A stretch of 47,910 nucleotides of DNA from Photobacterium aquimaris (GCF_002954455.1 NZ_MSCC01000001.1:1315744-1363653), one strand, 5' to 3'. Shown: positions 1 to 7,570, counted from the stretch's first letter. The notes: generated by a model not told the origin, from the sequence alone. Numbers and translations are program-made.

Positions 1-32
1 AATATTGCCTATATTTTGAATTAATGTCAATA

Positions 33-1350
33 CTAACTATTCTCTCGTAAGTCTTCTTCAAGATCTTTAACTAAATGCCTAACTCTCTTAGAAAAAATCC
101 GATCTACTGTATTATCATCTAAGGTCAATAATATTGCAGGGTCCATAAATTGAGCTAATAGTTTTCTTTTTTCATCAATATTATATCCATCAAAATTAAT
201 TATATATTTATGATTTTCTAACTTATTCCTTTTCATTTCCATAAATGTTTTAGAAAACTTCTTCGGTATAAGTACATCAGTCAAGTTGGATTTTTTGATT
301 ATATTTAATATTGTATTATCTAGTTTATATAGAACCTTACAATCTTCCATTTGAGAGTAGTAAAATAACCACCCTCTTCTTTTTCCTTCAAATATACATC
401 CAGTAATTCTTAAATTAAGCTTATTGTTAATATATTTTGGCTTTAATTTATTTGTATATTTATATGACGTAACTATATTGGCAATAGATGTTTCAATTTT
501 ATTTATTGCTTCTTTTTTGACTGTTAGCTTTCTATTAGTTATTTCATACCCAAGAAAATCTAATGTACCGGTTAATCTTGAATACTTCGTTTTACTACCA
601 ATTAAGTTGTAATCATGACATTCAAGATCAATTTTATCAAATAGAACAATAATATCATCTAATGTTTTTTTTGGATTTATCTCATTAGAAAAAATAAGAA
701 CATCATCAACATATCTATAATATTTGAAACCCTTATTATTTAACGTAGCATCGACATCTTTTAGATATATTTCTGCTAATATATTCGATATAGATAAACC
801 TTGAGGAACTCCAGAATCAGGTTTATTATTACCAGTCTTATTAGTAATAGCTTTTATTAAAAGGCTTCTTAGTGTTTTCTTTCTTATCTTATTTTTAATC
901 TTAGATAGCAATATGTCATGATTAATACTTGGATAAAAATTTTTTATATCTATCTTAATATAAGACCTGAATCTTTCATTTTTCACTTGCTGAGAAATAT
1001 CTTCTAACATTAATTGTGGGATTAATGTTTTAGCACATTCAGGATAAAGATCTTTCAATACAAGATGAAGGGCTTTTAATACTATTCGATCTCTGACAGT
1101 CGGTATCGATATTACTCTTGGATTTTTTCCTGAACCTTTAGATATTAGTTTTTTCTTTATATCGGCTAAATGTATATGTATTATTATTAATCTTATTTAT
1201 AATAATATTAACTTCATAATTAATATCAAATTTTATATCTGCTTTTTTACCATCAATCCCTGTTGATGGTGTCATAATAATATATTTATGATATATATCA
1301 ATCAAACTCTTTTTAGAAAATCTTTTTTTAAATATTTCATAAGCTTTCAT
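33..1350 (-). CDS. Group II-like reverse transcriptase, SLATT-associated (split by a 1-base frameshift)
   Basis: Two overlapping reading frames join into one ~438-residue reverse transcriptase. The first (ATG at 1350) gives residues 1-67 with a GIDG motif (RT0 region). The second continues with IPTVRDRIV (about 81-89), KIDIKNFYPS with the first catalytic Asp near 134, VPQG near 181-184, YVDD at about 213-216 (Asp pair 215-216), and FLGYEI. The GIDG and IPTVRDRIV blocks are group II intron-like and are not typical of retron RTs. Nothing like a maturase or endonuclease domain follows the thumb region, so a selfish intron is unlikely. The frames meet at a run of six T on the plus strand (1149-1154); removing one base restores YKEKLISKG. 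It starts 6 nt after the SLATT gene ends, suggesting translational coupling. It is very AT-rich. Likely role (inferred): copies the upstream ncRNA in phage defence. The RT identity is firm; the function is inferred. Confidence 0.88.
1149..1154. other. Homopolymer frameshift site in the reverse transcriptase gene
   Basis: There are six T on the plus strand (six A in the coding strand). The upstream frame reads YKEK then TNI and stops at 1138-1140. Skipping one A continues directly into LISKGSGKNPRVISIPTV, which is conserved RT sequence. It could be a sequencing insertion, a true mutation or a +1 recoding site; the sequence alone cannot decide. Confidence 0.8.
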
Positions 1351-1356
1351 TACATA

Positions 1357-1926
1357 CTACCAAAAAAATATAATTAAAAGAGGTAAAAAATATGCTGTTG
1401 TAAAAAATAACCATCTAAATATAACTCTAAGAACAATTTCACCCCACTCTATTCCCTTTAACTTTCTATTGCATTCTGCATCAGATTCAAAAGCTATAAA
1501 ATATTGTAAATCACTATTCTTATGATTTTCAGATGACATTAATAATTTTAAATATTTATCATTTATAATATTCAATTGATATTCTGTTTTACAAATATCA
1601 AGATCAAAAGTTAGACCTTGTAATTGAATATAATTATCTTTAAGTTTTTCATATCTATTTTTCATATCTAATTGCGGAACAAAAAGAGATAATGTAAAAA
1701 CAAATCCTGTTGCAATTGTCATCACGACATCAGCATTATCGCCTAAATAATTGGGTTTAATTAAAAAAATAGATAATGTAAACGTTAAAAATGAATACCA
1801 TATAAGAATAGAATTAGAGTGAACATGATTTTTAAGAATCCGTTCTGAAGCTCTGATTCTAGATTTTCTGGTAAACCAAATTTGATTACGTAACTTATTT
1901 ATTGCAGTACTTAGAGCTATATCCAT
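1357..1926 (-). CDS. SLATT-domain membrane protein (SLATT_5-like), probable effector partner of the RT
   Basis: 189 residues from the ATG at 1926, chosen because GGATGA lies 5 nt upstream; an ATG at 1935 would add three residues but has no ribosome site. There are two adjacent hydrophobic segments in the first half (about residues 38-57 and 66-85), a polar helical middle, and a third hydrophobic stretch at the C terminus ending IIFFW. This layout, with the basic N-terminal helix LRNQIWFTRKSRIRA, matches the SMODS/SLOG-associating two-TM families (SLATT), and SLATT_5 in particular is known beside reverse transcriptases. SLATT proteins are proposed pore-forming or membrane-damaging effectors. 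It lies between the ncRNA and the RT on the same strand, so the three probably form one transcription unit. The family call is by pattern, not by search. Confidence 0.75.
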   Translation of the reverse strand: MDIALSTAINKLRNQIWFTRKSRIRASERILKNHVHSNSILIWYSFLTFTLSIFLIKPNYLGDNADVVMTIATGFVFTLSLFVPQLDMKNRYEKLKDNYIQLQGLTFDLDICKTEYQLNIINDKYLKLLMSSENHKNSDLQYFIAFESDAECNRKLKGIEWGEIVLRVIFRWLFFTTAYFLPLLIIFFW

Positions 1927-1950
1927 GTAAATCATCCATTGAATGTATTA

Positions 1951-2116
1951 GCTCTGGTGGGTACATATAACTATGTATAACACGCTAATTAATTATTAAT
2001 AGCGCCTTGAGGAATCAAACACCAAAGTGTAGAGATTAGATTTGCCCATATATATAATATATGAACCTTAGTTGTAAGAACAACTAAACAGTCATAAATG
2101 ACCGTCCCACCAGAGC
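1951..2116 (-). ncRNA. Structured ncRNA upstream of the SLATT-RT operon (putative RT template RNA)
   Basis: GCTCTGGTGGG (1951-1961) and CCCACCAGAGC (2106-2116) are exact reverse complements and would close a ~166-nt RNA. Read 5'->3' on the minus strand, the interior holds successive hairpins: 2102-2091 (4-5 bp), 2087-2068 (7 bp, 6-nt loop), 2063-2047 (7 bp, 3-nt loop), 2030-2019 (4 bp), 2018-2007 (4 bp), 2004-1983 (9 bp with one bulge) and 1977-1962 (6 bp, 4-nt loop). Only 2046-2031 is left clearly unpaired. The RNA ends about 25 nt before the SLATT start codon. A structured RNA just upstream is a hallmark of retrons and several defence-associated RTs. The helices are seen by hand pairing; transcription and template use are inferred. 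Confidence 0.75.
2031..2046 (-). other. Putative template segment of the ncRNA with a tandem 5-nt repeat
   Basis: This is the only long unpaired stretch between the hairpins. The plus strand reads AGATTAGATT at 2033-2042, two exact copies of AGATT; the RNA strand reads AATCTAATCT. A template longer than one repeat is what a telomerase-like reverse transcriptase needs to realign and make tandem repeats. Use as a template is inference. Confidence 0.4.
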
Positions 2117-2122
2117 AATCAA

Positions 2123-2151
2123 ATGCTACATGTTACATACATACAAATCAA
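2123..2151 (-). promoter_or_regulatory. Putative sigma-70 promoter for the ncRNA-SLATT-RT unit
   Basis: On the minus strand TTGATT (2151-2146) is followed after exactly 17 nt by TAGCAT (2128-2123). Each hexamer matches its consensus at four of six positions. Transcription would start about 7 nt further on, at the first base of the closing stem of the ncRNA. Confidence 0.45.
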
Positions 2152-2258
2152 TTCCTTATTCTATGAAAATTCAAATATTATGACAAATCACACGAAAACA
2201 AACAATAATAGATCAAATGATTTACAATTAATAATCATAAAAATCACAACCAAACAAG

Positions 2259-3401
2259 TTAATTATTATTTTTATTCATTTCATTATAAATGATATTTAG
2301 TTCATCATGCTGAAGATTGCCCAATTTATAATCTAAAAAATCAGAATAGTCTAACATGATACTTCTCTTCAAGTTTTTAAATAAAATAATAACAAAACCA
2401 TTACCAATTTTTTCTTTATCTTCAACTGATATATCTTCAGTTAAAGCGCATTGAATAACCCAATTTAAAGTCCCCGAAATATTAAAATTAATACCAAGCC
2501 CAATAGGGTTAGGTAATATAGTCAACGTTACTGCATTATCACAACTTAACATTGATGTTAGTAAGTTATCATTGTTATCTTCCATGCTGCGACCAAAATT
2601 AACTTTTGGTAATTCACTTCCTTGTCGATACCATAATGCTTTCATTAACTCTTTAGAATATTGAGTAGTTAAAGACTTACTTCCAAGTAAACAATAAGCT
2701 ACTCCAATTGCTGTTTTAGCTAAAAATCGAAGGTCACAATGAAGATACATTGCTGCGCGCCCTTTCTCTCTATAGCCGCTCTTTGCTTTATCTAAAAAGA
2801 ATTTAATTCTGAGCTTATCTAATTCATCAGGAGAATAGAATCCAATATCTAATGGATTTGCTCCATCAACAGTTCCACAAATTACTTTCCTCACCTTCTT
2901 TCCATCAAAACAATCCCTAAAACTAAACCACGTTAGTGTTGTATCCTTTTGTGAATTTTCTGAAAACATAAAATATGCTCTACTATGTTTACTCTTGGCT
3001 GTTCTAGGATTCCCCCCTGAATACCAAAATAAACGCTCATCTTTCGTTCTAATCCAATAAACTCTCTCACCTAAAGGACCTGCCCATAATTCACATACTT
3101 CATTATCCGTCATTTCTGGTGGTTGCAATTCAGAAATACCCATACACATAAATGGCAAACCTGATGGTTTCCTTGGATCATAAAAAGCATGTGCCGCCAA
3201 TTTTAAATAATTATGTACTAAAAAATCTTTTTCAAAACCAGCATCAACAAACAATCCCAAATTACTATTGCACGATCTACAAACATCACGTGTTTTCAAA
3301 AAATCAGGAGCAGAAGCTCCCCCAATAAACTGAGGAAGTACATGTTCTAATGTGAACTCATTTTCTGCCTTATCTTCTCGACAATATATGCACGTCCTCA
3401 T
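2259..3401 (-). CDS. HNH-type zinc-binding nuclease-like protein
   Basis: 380 residues. The start at 3401 (MRTCIYC) is chosen because AGAGG lies 5-6 nt upstream; an in-frame ATG at 3425 lacks a site. The N terminus holds C4-x2-C7, an EH pair at 19-20 (LEHVLPQFIGG) and C41-x2-C44-N45, the arrangement of HNH endonucleases of the HNH_5 kind with two zinc knuckles. The remaining ~330 residues carry no motif I recognise. It is monocistronic, AT-rich and lies between the phage antiterminator and the RT unit, in what looks like a cargo slot. It could be a restriction-like defence nuclease or a phage homing-type protein. The HNH fold call is good; the role is unknown. Confidence 0.7.
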   Translation of the reverse strand: MRTCIYCREDKAENEFTLEHVLPQFIGGASAPDFLKTRDVCRSCNSNLGLFVDAGFEKDFLVHNYLKLAAHAFYDPRKPSGLPFMCMGISELQPPEMTDNEVCELWAGPLGERVYWIRTKDERLFWYSGGNPRTAKSKHSRAYFMFSENSQKDTTLTWFSFRDCFDGKKVRKVICGTVDGANPLDIGFYSPDELDKLRIKFFLDKAKSGYREKGRAAMYLHCDLRFLAKTAIGVAYCLLGSKSLTTQYSKELMKALWYRQGSELPKVNFGRSMEDNNDNLLTSMLSCDNAVTLTILPNPIGLGINFNISGTLNWVIQCALTEDISVEDKEKIGNGFVIILFKNLKRSIMLDYSDFLDYKLGNLQHDELNIIYNEMNKNNN

Positions 3402-3601
3402 ATAACCTCTAAAATAAAAATACATACCTATATGGCATTAGTTAGAAGTTTAATTAAATATACTAAGTAGTTTAATCAACTTTTATCATAACTTAATTCA
3501 TCTCACAGATTGAATTTAAGCCGACTATATAGAAGTGCATCAAGCAACCTATGGCTTCTATTGCATAATATTATCAGTCAAAAGCATTTTTGTGCATTAT
3601 T

Positions 3602-4189
3602 TTAAGCTACAAGTTCACTATTTTCCCTCTCAACCTGCCTTTCCATCGCTATCACTGCCACAGCCCTATTCTCAACTAGCCAAAACACCAACTGACTCAA
3701 CACCACGTTATAACGCTTAAAACGGCTATAAGTCACAGGTAAAACCTGAGCAAAATACGCAAAGCGAGTTTCTTGCGTCCAGACAATACGACCAGCTTTA
3801 CAGCATTGGCACTTACAACGATTACGGTTCTTATCCACCACAATCGCACTGCCATTACACTCTGGACACACTTGGCCGTTCTGTTGAGTCGCTTCAGCAA
3901 TAGCAGTCGCACATAACGCTGCTAACGCCTTTTCAGGGTAAACACCGCGCCAATCTTCCATTAAACGTAATGTTTCACCCCTAGTCGCTATTTGCAGTTG
4001 TTTAAGTGCATGGACATCTCTTAGCCCTTCAACAAACAAGACCAACCACCCTACTGGTGATTCATGCCAACATAACCCAACTACCGCCAATTGTTCTTCT
4101 GCAGACAATAACGCTTTACCACCACCAGACTGAGGATCGTAATTAATCCCTTTAATCGCAAATTTACTCAACAGGGTTTCGATTCTCAT
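3602..4189 (-). CDS. Phage antitermination protein Q-like
   Basis: 195 residues. A central zinc-binding unit runs CPECNGSAIV...CKCQCCKAG (about residues 113-136), preceded by a helical region with ALAALCATAIAEA and followed by a C-terminal helical region. The order and spacing resemble lambda Q, including the CxxC zinc finger placed after a helical AL-rich segment. Lambda-type Q proteins load on RNA polymerase near the late promoter and let it read through terminators. It overlaps the dnaC-like gene by 4 nt (ATGA) and is last in the leftward early operon, the place Q holds in lambdoid phages. No late genes follow inside the window; defence-like cargo does. Confidence 0.65.
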   Translation of the reverse strand: MRIETLLSKFAIKGINYDPQSGGGKALLSAEEQLAVVGLCWHESPVGWLVLFVEGLRDVHALKQLQIATRGETLRLMEDWRGVYPEKALAALCATAIAEATQQNGQVCPECNGSAIVVDKNRNRCKCQCCKAGRIVWTQETRFAYFAQVLPVTYSRFKRYNVVLSQLVFWLVENRAVAVIAMERQVERENSELVA

Positions 4190-4911
4190 GCTGGTTGTGT
4201 TCCTTTGTTAATTCTAAAACTTGACCAATTAAACGTTACCCACTTACCGTCTTCCATAATGCGGTCGACAGCTGCGCGGCCTAAAGTTGTTATAAGTTCA
4301 TCACTCTGAAGGTTGGTAATCACCCCTGTTGGTTTTTCTAGGGTATAACGTTCATCAATGATGCGGTTTATCATTACTCGCTCGTTATTGCTGTTGTGCT
4401 GAACGCCCAATTCATCTATCACCAGCAAATCGACATTACTCAGAAAACGAATCAGTGCTGTTTCACTGGTTGCTGAGTCTTGACGGTAAGTATCACGAAA
4501 TTTAAGCATCAATTCGGCAACGGTGATCACCACCACTGATCGGCGTTGCTGAAGTGCTTGATTGGCAATCGCACACGCTAAGTGGTTTTTACCTGTACCT
4601 GATGTACCCGCAAAGATGAAACCACCACACGCACGATCATTCAGTAAATTATCTACAAACGTTTTTGATTCATTGAACGCATGTTGCTGCCCTGTATTCT
4701 GAATCACGAAGTTATCAAAGCTGCAGTGTTGGTGACGCTTCTTGATACCTGAACGCCCTAATGCTTTTGACACTCGTGTTTGTTGGTTTTGCTCATAAAG
4801 ATTCTTAGCGACCACATCGGCTTCACGCTGACGGATGGCTTGCATTTGCTCGTAAGTGTATGGCTTCACATGGGCTGGCATGGTTTGCGCTAAACGTTGC
4901 ATGATGTTCAT
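4186..4911 (-). CDS. DnaC-like helicase loader ATPase
   Basis: 241 residues. The Walker A motif is GTSGTGKNHLA with Asn in place of the usual Thr, as in E. coli DnaC. Walker B is VDLLVIDELGVQ, and a C-terminal segment WVTFNWSSFRI resembles the DnaC end. DnaC-type AAA+ proteins load the replicative helicase DnaB at an origin. It overlaps the genes on both sides by 4 nt, so O-like initiator, loader and Q-like protein are translated as a coupled set. In phages this is the P/DnaC position of the replication module. The assignment is strong. Confidence 0.9.
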   Translation of the reverse strand: MNIMQRLAQTMPAHVKPYTYEQMQAIRQREADVVAKNLYEQNQQTRVSKALGRSGIKKRHQHCSFDNFVIQNTGQQHAFNESKTFVDNLLNDRACGGFIFAGTSGTGKNHLACAIANQALQQRRSVVVITVAELMLKFRDTYRQDSATSETALIRFLSNVDLLVIDELGVQHNSNNERVMINRIIDERYTLEKPTGVITNLQSDELITTLGRAAVDRIMEDGKWVTFNWSSFRINKGTQPA

Positions 4912-5786
4912 CGATAATCCTCCGGTGGACCATATTTGCCATCACTGGCACCCATTCGTTGTGTGGCTGAGATTTGTTTGTTAGTACGCTCTGCTGCCCA
5001 CTTGTTGGCATTGCGCATGCCGTTACGCCAAGCAGCTACCCAATCTAAATATTTACAATCACGGGCTTTCATCGCATCCGCCCACTGACACGTTGCCGCT
5101 TGTGCATCCAGTGTAAATCCTTGTGCTGAGTACCACTGCTGCATCGACTCGGTGATGGTGAAATCATCTGCCAGTTCGGTTTTCAATTTACGCTGAACAC
5201 GAACAGGCTTGGTGTTACGTTCCTGTGGTGCTGGTTGTGATTGCTCAGTGATTTGAGAATCTTGATAAGCATCCTCGCAAGGGACTACAGGGTTATTGAT
5301 CTGTTTTATCGGATCTGTATTGGATCTGTTAATGGATTCGGTAATTTTCCCGTTTCCTAGGTTTCGGTGAGATCCCCGAATGGATTCGGTAATATTCCCG
5401 TTTCCATTCGGTAAATTTACCGAATCGGAATGTTGACTAAAAAAGATGATTTCCATTAGCTTTGATTCATTGAATTTGTAGTGCACTGTCGGTACACCAT
5501 TTGCCTTCTTACGGGCGGTTTCTAGGCAATCATTTAAGCGTGTTTTTAGCTTCTTCAATGCATAGCGAACTTGATCCACAGAGAAGCCTAATTCATCCGC
5601 CAATTGCTCATGACGCTTATAGAACCAACCATCTGTTCTAGTGGTACGGCCTGACCAAAACACTAACTGAGAAAGCACTGCAGCTTGGTTTAAATCACCG
5701 TTACAAAAACGAATGTAAACACGCGGAATACTGATATTAGCTTCATTACCTGATAGCTCACGTATTGCGTTAAATAACCCTGACAT
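4908..5786 (-). CDS. Phage replication initiator, O-like, with winged-helix N terminus
   Basis: 292 residues. The N-terminal ~100 residues (ISIPRVYIRFCNGDLNQAAVLSQLVFW...DELGFSVDQVRYALKKL) look like a winged-helix DNA-binding domain of phage replication proteins. The middle (about 120-210) is low-complexity and polar, and its DNA carries repeated sites. The C-terminal part (MQQWYSAQGF...WRNGMRNANKWA) resembles the DnaT-like domain that contacts helicase loaders. It would bind its own internal origin and recruit the DnaC-like protein encoded just downstream. It is the second-to-last promoter-distal gene group of the leftward operon. Family by pattern; confidence is good from context. Confidence 0.8.
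   Translation of the reverse strand: MSGLFNAIRELSGNEANISIPRVYIRFCNGDLNQAAVLSQLVFWSGRTTRTDGWFYKRHEQLADELGFSVDQVRYALKKLKTRLNDCLETARKKANGVPTVHYKFNESKLMEIIFFSQHSDSVNLPNGNGNITESIRGSHRNLGNGKITESINRSNTDPIKQINNPVVPCEDAYQDSQITEQSQPAPQERNTKPVRVQRKLKTELADDFTITESMQQWYSAQGFTLDAQAATCQWADAMKARDCKYLDWVAAWRNGMRNANKWAAERTNKQISATQRMGASDGKYGPPEDYR
5331..5428. repeat. Putative replication origin inside the O-like gene: iterons plus palindrome
   Basis: A 27-bp unit occurs at 5331-5357 and again at 5379-5405 with one mismatch (48-bp period, a multiple of three). It contains GGATTCGGTAAT and TTCCCGTTTCC. At 5406-5425 lies a perfect 20-bp palindrome, ATTCGGTAAATTTACCGAAT, sharing the ATTCGGTAA core. Iterons inside the initiator gene are the lambda ori layout. 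Confidence 0.65.
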
Positions 5787-5833
5787 ACCGCCCCCGTACC
5801 TGTATTGATGTAATGTTGATAGCTTGATAACAC

Positions 5834-6403
5834 TTATTCATGGCTGCCAACCTTGTGGTTTTTAGCGGTCATTAAGGTTTCTAAATACCCCAGTAAAGGT
5901 TTATGAGAGCCTTCACTTTCTTGTACTTCACGGTAAGCAGCACGAAGCTGTTCTACGGTGGCGTTATCAGGTAGCAACAATAACGATGACAATGCTTCGG
6001 ATGATTCTTTGTTAAACATCGCCAGTAGCTGATCACGTTTAGGTGTTTCACTCCCCGTTCCTATTACTGCTACGGAAAACCCAAGTGGATTTAAAAACGC
6101 ATTGAGCGCATCAGAAGCTCGTTGTTTAGGTAAGGCAACCAAAATAGCCGGTAATAAATCCATCATGGTGGCTTTGGCTTCAATACTGGTTCGTTCTAAA
6201 TAACGGAAAAAGTTTTGTTGGTTGTTCTTATCATCAGCCCCTACCGGTTTAAGTAATTGCTTGCGTTGTGCATCAACTTCAAACGGTAAATCCATGTTGT
6301 GATATTGACGGGCAACTTTTTGAGCAATGAACTCTTTACTGACTTCAGTACGCCATCCCTCAACAGCGTTACGCATAACGCTTTTTAGGCTCTGAATTGA
6401 CAT
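5834..6403 (-). CDS. YdaT/CII-like phage regulatory protein
   Basis: 189 residues from the ATG at 6403, which has AAGGAA 7 nt upstream; an earlier in-frame ATG at 6445 lacks a site. The pattern VARQYHNMDLPFE...QQNFFRYLERTSIEAKATMMDLLPAILVALP resembles the YdaT family of the E. coli Rac prophage, which occupies the cII position and acts like CII. It lies between the Cro-like gene and the O-like gene, exactly where cII sits in lambda. Probable role: transcription factor in the lysis-lysogeny choice. Overexpressed YdaT is toxic in E. coli; whether that applies here is unknown. Confidence 0.6.
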   Translation of the reverse strand: MSIQSLKSVMRNAVEGWRTEVSKEFIAQKVARQYHNMDLPFEVDAQRKQLLKPVGADDKNNQQNFFRYLERTSIEAKATMMDLLPAILVALPKQRASDALNAFLNPLGFSVAVIGTGSETPKRDQLLAMFNKESSEALSSLLLLPDNATVEQLRAAYREVQESEGSHKPLLGYLETLMTAKNHKVGSHE

Positions 6404-6455
6404 GCGGGTTTTCCTTAACTGTATAAATAACCAGAAGATGGACAATCATCTATAA

Positions 6456-6683
6456 TCAGATTGTTTCGTTACTATTTTGTTTAGGATTAGGAAATACTTG
6501 CTCAAAGGTACAATTTGCACCTAACTCATTGAGTGCATTCACGATCATCCAACAGGTTTTTAAGTTGGGTTTTCTAATTGATGCTTCAAAATTAGAGATT
6601 CGAGATGGACCGCTATCTAATTTTCCAGCGAGTTCCGCTTGAGAAATATTAAGCAGTTTCCGTTGCTGTGCGATTTGATTCAT
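6456..6683 (-). CDS. Cro-like XRE-family helix-turn-helix protein
   Basis: 75 residues from the ATG at 6683, which has a strong AAGGAG site 6 nt upstream; an ORF start at 6713 has none. The helix-turn-helix is IAQQRKLLNISQAELAGKLDSGPSRISNFEASIRKP (about residues 4-39, two parts joined here), followed by a short tail. It diverges from the CI-like repressor across a ~100-bp operator region, the cro position. It should compete with the repressor for the CAC-N5-GTG sites and open the leftward replication operon. Confidence 0.85.
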   Translation of the reverse strand: MNQIAQQRKLLNISQAELAGKLDSGPSRISNFEASIRKPNLKTCWMIVNALNELGANCTFEQVFPNPKQNSNETI

Positions 6684-6710
6684 TAAAGCTCCTTGGTTAC
6701 CGTCAAGATA

Positions 6711-6778
6711 CACATTTCGTGAATTATTATCAACTCAAATATCACAAATTGTGTGTTATTTAATTTCACGCTTCGTGA
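6711..6778. promoter_or_regulatory. Divergent operator region: three CAC-N5-GTG sites
   Basis: Three 11-bp dyads lie between the Cro-like and CI-like genes: CACATTTCGTG (6711-6721), CACAAATTGTG (6743-6753) and CACGCTTCGTG (6767-6777, within the longer TCACGcttCGTGA). The centres are 32 and 24 bp apart. This is the expected place for OR-type sites bound by CI and Cro. Confidence 0.7.
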
Positions 6779-6784
6779 TATTTT

Positions 6785-7453
6785 ATGAATATGGATAAAA
6801 AGACTGAAGTAGGACTGCGTTTAAAGCAGCTCCGTATAAAACAAGGCATTAGCCAAAAAGACCTAGCCGAACTTTGTGGTTGGGGACCTTCGCGTATCAG
6901 TAACTATGAGTCTGGATTAAGAAGTATTAATTTAGATGATGCTGACATGTTGGCTAAACATTTAAGCATTAAGCCCTATCAGATTTTATTTGATGATGAT
7001 GAGCTAACCAGTTTTGCCAATGTCACCACTATTGATATCCAACCGAACTATCAAAAATCATTCCCTGTTTTAAGTTCAATTCAAGCTGGTGCATGGACAG
7101 AAGCGTGTGAGCCTTACTTGAAAGATGAAATAAGCGAATGGTACGGTACGACTGAGCGCACAAGCCCTAATTGTTTCTGGCTTCGTGTTCATGGTGATTC
7201 AATGACATCATCAAGTGGTATCAGTTTTCCAGAAGAAACACTGGTTCTTGTTGATGCCGAACGAGAAGCCCAAAATGGTTCATTGGTTGTAGCTAAATTA
7301 ACTGATGTGAATGAAGCCACGTTCAAAAAATTAGTTATCGATGCAGGCCAACGATTCTTAAAACCGCTAAACCCTCAATACCCGACTTTACCCATTAACG
7401 GTAATTGCAAAATTATCGGGGTTGTTATTGATGCCAAACTAAAACTGTTTTGA
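6785..7453 (+). CDS. CI-like repressor, XRE helix-turn-helix plus S24/LexA-type peptidase
   Basis: 222 residues. An N-terminal helix-turn-helix spans about 12-60 (LRIKQGISQKDLAEL...GPSRISNYESGLR). The C-terminal S24 domain has an Ala-Gly cleavage site at 101-102 (SSIQAGAW), the catalytic Ser139 in GDSMT and Lys171 in VVAKL. Such repressors hold the prophage silent and self-cleave when RecA is activated by DNA damage, so induction should be SOS-linked. Its DNA-binding domain resembles that of the Cro-like neighbour (shared GPSRISN motif), as expected if both read the same operators. No clear ribosome site precedes the start, which may be leaderless or weak. Confidence 0.9.
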   Translation: MNMDKKTEVGLRLKQLRIKQGISQKDLAELCGWGPSRISNYESGLRSINLDDADMLAKHLSIKPYQILFDDDELTSFANVTTIDIQPNYQKSFPVLSSIQAGAWTEACEPYLKDEISEWYGTTERTSPNCFWLRVHGDSMTSSSGISFPEETLVLVDAEREAQNGSLVVAKLTDVNEATFKKLVIDAGQRFLKPLNPQYPTLPINGNCKIIGVVIDAKLKLF

Positions 7454-7472
7454 TCAGTAACACATAAACATG

Positions 7473-7496
7473 AACCGCCTTCCTGGCGGTTTTTTT
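7473..7496 (+). terminator. Terminator after the CI-like gene
   Basis: AACCGCC (7473-7479), loop TTCCT, GGCGGTT (7485-7491), then a T tract to 7496. Confidence 0.85.
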
Positions 7497-7514
7497 ATGC
7501 CTAAATTTTAAATT

Positions 7515-7570
7515 CACGATTTGTGTTGACATGATAAACACGTGTGTATCTTTATGTTACACAAAACGTG
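7515..7570 (+). promoter_or_regulatory. Second operator pair and promoter for the rightward operon
   Basis: CACGATTTGTG (7515-7525) and CACAAAACGTG (7560-7570) match the CAC-N5-GTG sites found at the CI/Cro border. Between them is a consensus -35, TTGACA (7526-7531), with TATCTT-like -10 candidates around 7546-7557. The repressor therefore probably also silences the AlpA operon. Confidence 0.6.

Noticed and set aside
424..612. Plus-strand open frame inside the RT gene
   Set aside because: It is a shadow of the RT coding strand without a ribosome site.
33..1350. Group II intron or diversity-generating retroelement
   Set aside because: No maturase or endonuclease domain, no domain V-like hairpin near the gene, and no template/variable repeat pair seen.
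33..2116. Retron with msr-msd closed by the 11-bp inverted repeat as a1/a2
   Set aside because: Retrons share the general layout, but the RT here has group II-like GIDG and IPTVRDRIV blocks and lacks the retron NAxxH-type region as far as I can see. A two-TM retron effector remains a weak alternative.
3535..3720. Small plus-strand frame between HNH and Q-like genes
   Set aside because: It overlaps the Q-like gene antisense and has no start signal.
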